Shown: positions 11,141 to 23,000 of the stretch, piece after piece
How positions within the stretch are numbered: the first letter of the stretch is position 1
Layout of the letters: each line of letters starts with the position of its first letter
Assembly: GCA_022113835.1 (NCBI GenBank)
Contig: JAILWY010000014.1
Location: forward strand, 7,751,501-7,815,500
Length of the DNA: 64,000 bases
Reading direction: 5' to 3'
From: Atopsyche davidsoni
Lineage: Eukaryota > Arthropoda > Insecta > Trichoptera > Hydrobiosidae
Program-made: the position numbers and the translations under genes
The notes under the pieces: model-generated
Databases searched by the model: none
What the model saw: only the letters and a program-made list of their open reading frames with translations
What the model was told of the DNA's origin: nothing

Positions 11141-14100
11141 GGTCACACCTCCTTTGAAAAATATTACAAAACCAACAACTTATATAAATATTCTTGAAAT
11201 TAAAAATAATCGCCACAATAATAATAATTGATGGATTTAGATTATGATCAAAAAAATAACAGGGTGCTCCAAAAGTATTTTAGTAATCGAAAGTCTAGCA
11301 GTGATGATGTATGTGAGAGAGTGTGTATATACTACACGTGTGTATGTAGATTTTGCAATATAAAATATACTTTGCAACGGAAATTCTGCCTTTATGTTAA
11401 CTACCTAAAATTTATTACATTTTTAATGGTATTATGGAATTTTCTGCCGTCTAACACAACATTGTATCAAATAGAGTTTTTAGTTGTTGTAAATAATTAT
11501 TTTGTACCGAGTATCTTTAAATATTTTTTACAGCTAGATATATATAAAAAAAATATTTTATACATTGGTAAAGTTGAATTATTATTTTATTTATAATTGA
11601 TTGATTGATTTAATAGATTTTAACTTTACTCAACAATAATAGACTTCATGTTGTGTAGGTTCAGTGGGTACAAAAATAAATAAATTTATTTGAAATAATT
11701 TTTATAAAAAATTCATCAACATATTTATATTGTATTGAACTAATGAACTAATTTTGTTTTATAAACTGAGAAATTTTACCTTAAAGGCTATTATTTAATG
11801 GGTATTATTATGATTAATATTTTACGAAGTACGTTAATAATAAAATTGATGAAAAATATTACTGTAACATAGTAAGTTTTGTTTTACCTTTAAAATATTA
11901 TTTTTTAGTATCCTGTGAAATAATAGCGACAAAATTTGGAAATGATAAGATTAAAAAAACATTGAAGTAGTATGTAAACACGATGTTCAAGGGAACGATT
12001 AGATACAAATCTGATGACTTTGCATATTCAATTCAATTAATGAAAATATCATACTAGTCGGTGAAAAAATATATATTTTTTATTCTTTGGGTTTTTTGTG
12101 GCTATATTTATGAACTAAATGATAAAAAATTGTGAAATTAGAAAATTATTTTATTATCAGTTTAATGTAGATAATTGATTAAAGCGACAAGTTGTATTTT
12201 TATTAATGAATAGACATAGCAAGCTCGGCTAAGGTTAATTAAGTGGAAGGACACAAAAGTATGGGAACACCACATTATTCTCGGCTTTTTCAGTATTTCG
12301 GTTATCAAAATATCGTATGCGTTAGATCAATTGCCGCTTGACAAATGTAGAAAACAGAAATCGTGAATAATATATTAGATAAATATTTTTGAGTAAAATA
12401 CTTGAGTGATTTTTCACATGTTCGTATTTATTTGTGACCGGTTTCTGTTTGATATGCCAACGTGAAAGGTTGGCGAAACCGGTCACAAATAAAAACGAAC
12501 ATGTGGAAAATCACTCAAGTATTATACTCAAAAATAATAAAATGGAATTTCACCAAGTACTCTCTGTCAAAAATATTGAATTTCTCAATATATTAGTTCT
12601 CAAAAAACGTCAAATCTACTATTATCTATAAAGTTTTTAAGATTATTAATAAATTATTATTTATTATACATATTATAAACTCAAGATTAATTTTAAGTTA
12701 ATGTAAGTAGGGTCGTTTGTTAACTGAATTACCAATACATTTCTTTTTATATAATATAATATTTTCTTAATTAGGACCTAAAAAAAGTTGTTTTATAATA
12801 TAAGATGGGATTTACTCGGATTTTAGAAAATTATGACAATGCATTTTCTATGATTGTATTTGGTCTAGAATATATTTTTTTTATAGAAGTTTAAAATAAG
12901 TATGATCTAAATTGAGAGAAAATATATTATTATAACATACTTTTAATATAATTGTAAAATACTATATATACATTTTAAGGTTATTTACACAAGTGGTGAG
13001 TACGAGTTTATCAGTATCAATTTGAAAATGAAATACGCTGCAAGATCTTCGTAGTAATAATGCCCGTGAAATAAAAAAAAGGCTGAATATGTGTGTTCAA
13101 GTTGTTGCGAGCTATGTAAATAATTTTTAAGATTAGGTTTGAATAAACTATACAAAACCTTTGCACTCACATGGGATAATTTCAACGAATAACCTTAAAG
13201 ATTATAGTTGCATATAATTATTATCTAATATTATGTCTCATCACTCAAAAGCAAAATCATTGAATCATGTAAATTAAAATCCTATGTATTACCATAAAAA
13301 ATCACTAATTTGTATAAAAATTTAGATATAAAAAAACAAAAATTAGTTTTTCATCTGTGACTGATGGATTTATAGAATAAATATTGCTGATATCGTGAGG
13401 TGGAAATTAGTAAGAGGTCACTTCATGAACTAGAGTGAACTTGATCATGTTTAAATATTTATTTACAAAAGTTTGATTTAATGAAAAGTACAGAATAGTA
13501 CAAGAAATAAACAGGATTGCTGTGCGATTAATTGAAAACTATCGAGGATACACGATCTCTTTATATCGTTGCATTACTAAACAATTGTATATCATTGAAT
13601 CAGAATAAGCTATTAAGACAGCCATGTATTCATGTTTGTTTTTAAACTTTATCTAACAGATTACAGCAAGCTGTAAGCACACATCTGTACTAATTAATAT
13701 TTGACGTACGTCCAAGAACATCGCTGTACACGTATTTATCTCTTTAATGACGGGCATCGTTAAGGTCTGCTTGCCTACTGTAATTCTATGCAATTTTCGC
13801 AAATAACTTCATCCAATACAACCTACACACCAATCGAAATGCGTATCACATCATTATACCAAGGAGTAGAAAAGGAAATAATATTAAAACTGCAATTTAA
13901 TAAGTAGCTTTGGCTGTCGTCATTATTCGTTTAGATAATTTATTGCAGTTGAACGTTTTTATATAATAAATTTGAATGTATTTTTATATCACACTGATAA
14001 AAATCAATTTTTGTAATACACAAAAAAATGAGAGTCTTCACTAGAAATAGCTATTCTCGACGAGCATTTGGATAAATTACTTAAGCGTTATTTAAATTTA

Positions 14101-15122
14101 TTTAATTACATACAAGTATACGTTTTCGTGTACACATTTATTATTGTTTTCATCATACACACGGATGATGATCATAAGGCATTTAAGTATCAACAATTTT
14201 GCTTCGAATATGCGTCGTGTCATGAAATAATGCATTAGTGTACATTCTTATTTTATTTTATATATGTATTCGAGTAGCCTCAAGTTATATTTTAACATTA
14301 TACTGAACAAATAAAGGACGGATGAATTTATATATTTTTCGTTTAAGGTATCCTACGATAAGGAAAACTTAGTTTTTTTCAGGATCTCTAAGTAATACAA
14401 TCACGCGACTGACTATCACACATATCATTCGGAGACATTGCCATTCACAAAAAGGGCCTTTTCTGTTGATACCTCGACTTTAAAGAGATGAACTTATATT
14501 AAAAAATATTTGTTATTTTAATGCACGTTTTATTTTACACAATGAGTTATTGAATGAAGTTATACCGAAAGGCAAAAATTAAAACAAATGTAAAGTGAAA
14601 AGATTGTAGTTCCAACTACTTTTTATTACTACTTTGAAGTTATTACTATGTTGATCAGTAGCCAAAATTTTAATAAAAAAAACTTGAATTTCCAATAATA
14701 TTATATTGTACATCAAAACAAGGTGCACATCGTCACGTTAGCTCATATATATTATTGAGAAAACAATTTTATTATACTTAAAAAAATGCAATTAGTTAGA
14801 TGTAATACCACTTAACTGAATGTCAGTTTAAATACAAACCAATGATTAAGATGTTTCTGAGAGTTCTCTATCCTAATAAAGGTACAGTGGAATGTGTGTT
14901 AAGTATTTATATGAAGCAGTGAATTTATGCAATTTTTTTATCATTAAGGAGAAAACATTTAACAATCATGGTGCTTGAAAATCTAGTTGAAGAATTTTTT
15001 TCGTTTGACGTGGACCGAAGCTTGGATTAGTACGTTTCGCTAGAATGTGTACTGTCAGAGCTCCAAAGCAAACAGCACAAGTATGGTGAGCCACACGGCG
15101 GTGTTGTTGTGGTATAATAGTG
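11141..15122. other. Divergent intergenic region between the two ALP genes
   Basis: The 4-kb AT-rich space between the oppositely oriented starts. On the minus strand a TATATAAG-like sequence lies about 45 bp upstream of the ATG at 11140 and might be a TATA box, though a TTTTTCAAAG acceptor-like site sits between them. TTGA repeats occur near 11598 and a Penelope-like copy at 12382-12598. No other gene is seen. Confidence 0.6.
12382..12598 (+). repeat. Penelope-like repeat family, copy b, with ribozyme-like core
   Basis: Arms of about 65 bp (ACTTGAGTGATTTTTCACATG and its complement) flank a central hairpin GCCAAC-loop-GTTGGC followed by GAAACCGGTC. After the right arm comes AATGGAATTTCACCAAGTAC, the end shared with copies a and c. 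The hairpin followed by GAA-ACCGGT-C resembles stem II, core and a minimal palindromic stem III of a type I hammerhead ribozyme. The expected CTGANGA box before the hairpin is degenerate here (TTTGATA). Confidence 0.55.
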
Positions 15123-15160
15123 TATATAATAAGTCGTGATGTACGAGCGGAGCCAGTTTC
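15123..15160 (+). promoter_or_regulatory. Candidate core promoter of ALP gene 2
   Basis: TATATAAT begins at 15123 and CCAGTTT, an Inr-like sequence, places a start A at about 15155, 32 bp downstream. A closer arthropod-type TCAGT is at 15167. The resulting 5' UTR would be only about 15-27 nt before the ATG at 15182. The evidence is motif spacing only. Confidence 0.45.
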
Positions 15161-15181
15161 CGTGCCTCAGTGCTCGCTGCG

Positions 15182-18100
15182 ATGTCGCTCGGTCTGCAGC
15201 TGAGGGTCCTGATGGCCCTAGGAATCGTCTCGGCAGTACTCTCTGAAGGTAACACATTCGTTCTCACACGCGCACAGACACACCAAATAAATATTATATA
15301 AATGTATATTATAGATATATAACATCAATTTTGCATTAGTAGTGAAGAATTTTCGCTTGGACTATGTAAAAAAGGCCTCTACACACGTAGCAACAAATCG
15401 CGCCACCAACTTGCAGCTAGCCAATAGCGTACCTTTATTTTGGGTATTTTTTTATGGACGCTATAGGTTGTAATTACTAAAATATAAATAAATTTAATAC
15501 AATACCACAAGGGAATTTTATTTATATTGGTATATAAATGAAAATGTTATTTATTATGTAATATTTGTTGTATAAAATTTTATAATGTAGGCACATGCGT
15601 TTGTATCTTATTTTTAATTTCATTACGAGTGTTTTATTATACAATACAAAAAATAAGGAAAATGCACTTATGTATAACAATGTCGTTATCAATATAAAAA
15701 GTGACACCACTTTTATTATCACATAAAATATCTATTGAATATAATAGTCTACAACGCGCCAAAGCGTTACTAGAAGATACTATTTTTTTGTGAAAGATGG
15801 AATAAAATATTACTGCCTTGACGGTCACGAAAATTCTACACCACGGAGGAGAGTTTATATGCAACTAACTTTTATAAATGAATCGCTAATATTTTATAAA
15901 TAAATATATTAGTACTACACTACTTTTATCCTCGAACACATCATTATATCAACTCAAATATGTTAAATGTTTTTCGACTTAAACCCAACGAATGCAACAA
16001 TACTATTATTGCTATACGTTATTTTGAATCAATATTGAAAACGAAACCGGGAAATTGATAAAGTGCATGAGATTGTAAAAAACTGATTTCTAGATTAACT
16101 ACTTTATGAAATGATAATATAATTTATTATCTTTTATATGTAAGTATTAGTTATACGCAATAGCCACTATCTACTTAGGCCTCGAAATGATTTGTAAATT
16201 TACTATGACGCTGCAAGTGTTCAGTTTTGGCATGTAGGTAGTCGTCATTTTCGTATGCGAAATACTGTTTCTCTTTTCTTGAATTACATTTCAGAAACAC
16301 TTTTGGTCGATGGCGGTGGTTTTTTGTTGATTTGTATTTTAAGGAGAATATATTTTTTTTCCTAAAATCGAAGAAACCAAATCAAACGAAAAGGAAATAC
16401 ATAAAAATTATTATGAATATATTGAAATCGCGGTTGAGTAAACAGTAAAAAAATTGCCCAAAAATGGCAAGCATAACATCATTGCCCAATTTATTGAAAA
16501 ACAATAGTTGAATGATCGATGATTATCAAAGATAAAAAAATATTGGGTTTGCTGAATATTGTAAATGCGTCAATTTCACGCATCTTTGGGGTCACGGCCA
16601 ATAAGTATGCGTCGGAGAGATGATGAACAATATTTGCTGATATTTTGTTGAAATCGCACTCCTTCCGAGTTTGATAAGCGATCGCGGTAGGTCGCGTCGT
16701 GCGAGAGAATCCGGCGAGCGCTTCCCGCCCGGCGCCATTAAATATTTAGTTTGTCGAGTAAAGAAACACGCGAGTACCTCCCGGTCATTGTTTTCAGAAG
16801 GCGCGTTCGCGGGGCCGCAGGCAGAGTCGCTGCCGGAGTACTGGATGCAGCAGGCCCAGGAGACGCTGCGGCGGCACGTGGCGCGCGGCGGGGCCTCCCG
16901 GCGAGCGCGCAGTGCCGTGCTGGCCGTGGGCGCGGGCATGTCCCTGGGCACGCTCAAGGCCGCGCGCGCGCACGCGGGTCAGCCGCGGCGGGCCGAGGCG
17001 CAGCTGGCCTTCGAGAGCTTCCCCGTGGTCGGCGTCTACGACGTGAGTCCCGAGGGCTCCCTCGCATCCCCGCGCTGCGACGCGACTGACCGGCGATTAT
17101 CCGATGGCGTCGTTCGGTCCTCCGGGCACACTCGCGTCGATGAGCCGGGTGAGGCTTCAAATACACCGGGGAGTCGCAGGCTCGATTCGGAAGGGCGATC
17201 CCCGAAGGAAGCGACACCGCTCTTCTGCGCAGTCTAAAATGAAAGCGGGCGCTCGGTTATGCTGTCTATGGCCCCCGGCGGGGTCTATGGGCCGGACCGA
17301 CCGTTCAGCCGGAAGAATCCAGTACTCGAGGAAGCGATCGCATCGCTTAGATTGTCACAAAAACTCTGACGTCACAGTGACTGACGAAACGGAGCACGAA
17401 GGCTCGACATATTAATATTTGTAAAAATATCGCACGACGGGTTAGATAATCTATGGTTTATTTCAATACGATATGCATTTGATTGTCGAATGAACCGGTG
17501 TGCGACTCAGGGTGTGCTCGTTTCAGGTGCACTGCTCGGACTCGCAGGTGGCGGACGCGGCGTGCTCGGCCGCGGCCTACCTGCGCGGCGAGGCGGGCCG
17601 GCGCGGCGTGCTCGGCGTGCCCGGCGCGCCCGGCGGGCCCGAGGGGCTCGCGCTCTGGGCGCTCCTGGCCGGCAAGGATATCGGTGAGTACGGCGTGCTC
17701 TCGAGGTCCCCGCGGAGAGCAGGATCGCCAGACGAAAGGAGCGAACGCGAGTCCGGGTCATTCTAGATTGACAGGATTACAGAACGGAGCAGGAGTGTTT
17801 TGCCATTGACGTGGGACTAAAGTTGAGATTACCCTGACCTGACGATTACCCAAACAAACTTTCAATATACAGTCAATAATAATATGACGTCTATCATCCG
17901 ATTCCTTTTGACAATGCGGTCAATACGGGACGGACCTGGCCCGTAGACCTCAAAAAAAATAATAATCTCAACTGATTCACCTTTATTATGCAAATCGTGT
18001 CAATAATTATTTGCAATGTAGGAGATAGTCAATGCGAGAAAAGAGCAGATTGAAAATTCTATTATAAATTTTAGGCATTGTAACGACCAGTAGTGTGACG

Positions 18101-20093
18101 CACCCTGCCGTGGCCGCAGCGTACGCTGTGTCTCCGGACGCTTCCTGGGCAGACGATGGAGACATAGTTCGTTCGGTCAATGGATCCAGCAAATACTCGG
18201 ATATTGCCAGGCAGCTTATGGAGGCTCCGGGAAACCGATTCAAGGTGGGGGATTGATATAATTAAATACTTTTAGCCGATGTTCTAGTTGTTTTGTAGTC
18301 GATATATCGGGAGTTAAATCAAAAACTTTCATTTGTAAAAATAGCACAATTATTGTGCCGTACTTAGTGTATTTATTAATTTCTAACATCAATTCAAATA
18401 CCTTTCACATTTCTAGGTTATTCTTGGAGGAGGTAGAAAACATTTTTTTCCAAATGATACATCAGAAGGTAGCAGATATGACAATCGTGATCTTGTAGCC
18501 CAGTGGAAGTTAGACAAAAGACAACGCGGAGCCAACTATGAGTATGTGACAACTAAGGACCAGCTAGCAAATGTAACTGAAAGTACTGAGTACCTCCTTG
18601 GACTATTCCAGCCGGAAGACTTTGATTACCGATTAGAAGCCAAAGATGACCAGCCATCATTGGTTGAGATGACAAAGACTGCACTAAGATTACTTTCTAA
18701 AAATAAAAAGGGATTCTTTTTATTTATTCTAGGTATTAATCATAAATATTAATTCAGAAATACTTAAAAAAGAAAGAAAGAATGCATTTCATGGCACGGA
18801 AAACCTAGTATCAAAACCATGCATTAACAACTTTCAACTCTTACCACTATTGCAAAGAATTAACGACTTAAATTATTAATCACAGGCATCTCCAGCATTT
18901 GATGCTTTTACTTAAAATGCGATGGTGTGACAATAATAAACTTCATAATCTCAAAAGGCAGGGTATCATTTATTCATAATCATGATAACCTAAATGGTTT
19001 ATTACTTTTTCAGGTGGAAAGATTCAAGATGCTCACAAACTTAATAAGGCTGTGCTTGCTATTGATGAGACTCTTGAACTATCTAAAACTATCCACATGG
19101 TATCTGATTTCACCAGCCCTTTGGACACTCTCCTCGTAGTCACGGCCAACCACGGTAGTACCATGACATATAACGGCTACCCGGATAGGTGGGAAGATGC
19201 CGCAGGGCCAGTACATAACAATATACGATCTGACAATATTCCATACTTGGGGATTAGTTATGGAAATGGACCAGGATTTTTAGAAAGAAATATAAATGGA
19301 ATAAGGAAGGACCCGACGAAAGAAGCTTTATATGGTATGTTTCTTATTATTAAAACATAGTAAAATATCATTAAAAAAAATTGATTAAGTATTTGCCTTC
19401 TTGTTTATTTAGTTTACCATAGATAAATATTGATTAGTTATACAACTAAGAAATTGAAACTGGCGTCATTATAGTTCAGCATCCACACAAAGATTAGTTG
19501 ATATTGGGTTAATTCTGTTGACCAAATATAATGGCACTTAATAAATGTGTTGTGAAGATTTCTCAATATTTAAAAATATATGAAATCAGATGATACTTAC
19601 AAAAACAAATAAAATGTTTATATAGAAGATATTTTTAATTTCAAACCTTAATGAGATGTAAAAATCTACAAATCTAAGTGTCTAGTAATTTTGTGTGCAA
19701 AAAAAAACGGCACTCTGAAATGGAAATGCATTCAACATTTTAAAATCATAATTAAACATAAATTGTACCAATGTAATTATACAATGTTGCTACTGCCAGA
19801 ATAACAATTGACTAACCTTGATTTCAGGCTCTCCAAATTTTGCATATCCAGCTAACTTTCCTTTAGAGTCAGGCACCCCGGGAGGTGAAGACGTGGCACT
19901 GTTTGCTAGTGGCCCCGGATCTCAATTGTTCGGGGGCGCACGCTCCATGCGCGACATCGCTGCCACTACTGCTTGCATTCTGCAAGTGGGGCCAGGATGC
20001 CCTAAAGATAACGTTTCTAGTGGAGTAGCTAATGTGGGACCTTTTATAACTGTAACTGCTGCAGTAGTTCTTGTCTTTACTCGTTTGATTTGA
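15182..20093 (+). CDS. Alkaline phosphatase-like pseudoenzyme, 7 exons, 513 aa
   Basis: A paralogue of the 4.26-11.14 kb enzyme. Exons: 15182-15248, 16798-17042, 17527-17683, 18075-18244, 18417-18732, 19014-19334, 19828-20093; GT-AG throughout, phases consistent, 513 codons plus TGA. A signal peptide (about residues 1-20), the ALP fold motifs and a hydrophobic GPI-type tail are kept, but catalysis cannot be. The nucleophile Ser is Ala115 (VADAACSA), the metal Asp is Ala68 (VGAGM), the Mg Ser is Ala168 and the phosphate-binding Arg is Ala179. The Mg Glu is Leu318, the Zn Asp and His are Gln323 and Lys327, Asp is Asn364 and the last His is Pro443. Only His166 and His365 remain. One exon (19014-19334) covers two exons of the sister gene. 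Exons 2-3 are extremely GC-rich; exons 5-7 are not. It may bind ligands, act as a decoy or be structural; function is unknown. Confidence 0.88.
15371..15474. mobile_element. Palindromic MITE, family 1, copy B (truncated)
   Basis: GGCCTCTACACACGTAGCAAC, ATCGCGCCACCAACTTGCAG and CTAGCCAATAGCGT match the left arm of copy A, followed by a T-rich spacer and only GGACGCTATA of the right arm. It lies in intron 1 of the pseudophosphatase gene. Confidence 0.7.
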
Positions 20094-23000
20094 TTTTATA
20101 ATCAATGAGTATTGTTAATAACTAAACTTGTGATTTGAGAGGATATTTGAAGAAATGAAGTATTTTTTCTCACAATAGTCTAAAATACATTTAAGTATTA
20201 TTTACATTGAAATTACGCGGATGAAAGCAGTTCCTACTCTGAGAATTATTATGTATATTTATAATCATTATTTAATTGGTTCCAGTGAGTGAGAATATCT
20301 ATATATAGTATATGTTTAGTGTTTTTTTTTTAATAGTTTTAAGTAGGTAATTAAATCATTGCTTTTTATTGTATTCCTTTATTGAATTCCATCATTTTTT
20401 GACATCAAATACAAATGCATTTATCTAATATCTTACAACATTCAAGAATAGTATTAGGCATAGATACAAGATGTTTACTAACAAAACATTTATGTAATAA
20501 GTAAAATAAATACACAAATTCTCAAAAATAAATGAAATCGTGGCGGAAAGTGCACAGGTTTTTAATTAAATCTTACAGGAAAGAGACGGGTGGTCAAAGA
20601 ATCAAATAATCAATAAAGACAAATTAAGAGATAGCCAAAGGTGTATTTTTATTTATAGTCAGATGTTTTAAAGTGGTTGTGAAGTATAATTTTTTTTCTC
20701 ATGAATTTTACAAATTTGAATATATTTCTTTAAATTTACAAAGTTATCTAAGTTTATGTTTATTTAAAAAAGATTGTTGGTCATGATGTGTACAATATGT
20801 TTTAGGAATTCAATATTAACCATTTTAACAATCTTGCCGTGGTAAGTTTTTTGAAAAAATAATACTTTGTGTTAGTTAAGAGATATTGAATTGTACTTCT
20901 AATATTATTGAAATAATATTTAATATAAAATCGTTTTGTAGTTGTAATAATAGTGGGAATTTTATAGGATCTGTGATTGTCAAAATATTATCATTTAATT
21001 GTTATAATAAAAATTATTTGTAGTTTGGTGAATATAAAAAAATAAATAATGTCTTGTCACGATTCTTTTATTCTGATAGTAAACTTACCAAAAATTTTAA
21101 AAGAATAAGTTGTCTTTCCAAAATCAATGATCCAAATGCAATATTTTTACTTGCTTGATTGCACATAGAATTGAGACTATTGTAGCTTTATTCTCCAAGT
21201 TTATACAGAGTTGTGGATTTTTAACATTATTCATCTTATATCTGCCGGGCTACGTTAAGTGAGATACAAGTATAATATTATATGTATGCTTTAGGATCAT
21301 AATTATATTTCACATTAACTAATTCATTCAAAATCAAATAGGTAAATAGGTTTTGAGTGCTAAAATAATGTAAATATGTATAAATCAATCAATAGACATT
21401 TGAAATAAGTTATTGTTTATTATATTTGGGTGATTTTTCTTGTAATTAATAAATATATAAAAATTAATTGAGACCTTTAATAGTGTGTAAATAGGTAACT
21501 GATATTGGATCATTAAAAACAATGAAGTAAGTCAAATAAATAACAATAAAATTTGAGTTTCAATAAAGGTGTTTTTGTGATTAATTTTGTTTAAAATATC
21601 TAGCTAAAAGAAGGTATTTCATATTGTGTATTCCTTCATTTTTTATTTATATAATTATTTTATAAGTATTCAATAGAGGTGATAAATATATTAGAAAAAG
21701 TTAGAAAGGGATAGAATCTCATGAAATGACAAAAAGAACTACTAGACGAAGAGGATTATTAAGGTCAATAAATAATTTACCCTACACTTTTCGCCACAGT
21801 AGGTAATCATTCTACATCATTATGAAATGCGAAATCATTAAGACTAACGCAGTACAAAACTAAATTATTTTATTATATTTGAAAAGAATCTATTTATTTT
21901 CATTAGGTAGAGTCGATGCCTCTTGTATCACTAAATGAACACATCATACTGTTACGTAGCAAATCTGAGAAGTTTACTTATACACGCAAGTCTATTTATT
22001 ATAATATACGTTTCTAGTCATGGGCCGTTCGTAGTAGCACTTTGTAGCAGACAGCGATGTATTCGTTATCTAGTTCTGCCAGACGGTGGGTGTTAAGTAA
22101 AGTGCCACATCTCATAACGTCATAACACACTTCTCTACATCTACTACTAAAAGCAAATAAAACTCTTTATTTTAATATTTCATAATATGAGTAAGACTAA
22201 CAAAAGATTGTAAGAGAAAGATTTGTAAATATAATTATTGTAGATGAAAACAAACATCATTGTTACGATTATTTATTAGCGATTTGATACATAAACTCAT
22301 GAAGTATGAGATATTTTACATAGATGTATGATTCCTCTTTTATATTTACATATCCAGAGATACATTTATTATATTTTGGAAATTAATCATATTCTTACAG
22401 AGAAAAGTACCTAAAGAATTTTTTAATGTTATTTTAAAAGTTATAGGAAATAAAGAGTTAATTTACTTTCAATATTTAATGGTTCCCATACAATTAAGCT
22501 CATTGATTTTTAAATAATGAAAATTGTGAACAGAATAATCAATAATTAATTGAAAATGGCTTTCGTTGTAATGACAATTTATAAAAATGTGCCAAGTACT
22601 TTTTCGTTTACTTTGTATGTTTTCAAATATAATAGATATTAATCAAAATACATTCAGTAGAAAACCAATAATTGCATTCTTTTGTAATAACAGTTAAGTT
22701 ATGGATTTAAAATTCCAGAAAAGGGAACAGGAAATAATTTTTCATTTTAGAAACATTTTTAGTGTTTACCAAAAAAATTTATACTTAGCGAAAATAATAC
22801 ACGAGAAATCAGTATGAGCAAGTATAGGTAAAGTTTACACATTGTGATAATATATAATAACTAGATAGATATAAAACCATAAAAGATATGAGAAGTAAGT
22901 AGTGTTGAACGTCTAAAAATAAGTTTATTCAGCATACATAGATAGTTATTTTCCTAAGACTATTTATTTTTAAGTACAATATTATCCATTTTAAAATAAT

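Noticed and set aside
16671..17237. A 188-codon plus-strand open frame
   Set aside because: It overruns exon 2 of the pseudophosphatase into intron sequence on both sides; the long open frame is due to high GC. Only 16798-17042 matches the family.
15182..20093. Calling the second phosphatase a pseudogene
   Set aside because: All splice sites, frame, signal peptide and C-terminal anchor signal are intact; loss is confined to the catalytic residues, which fits a pseudoenzyme better.
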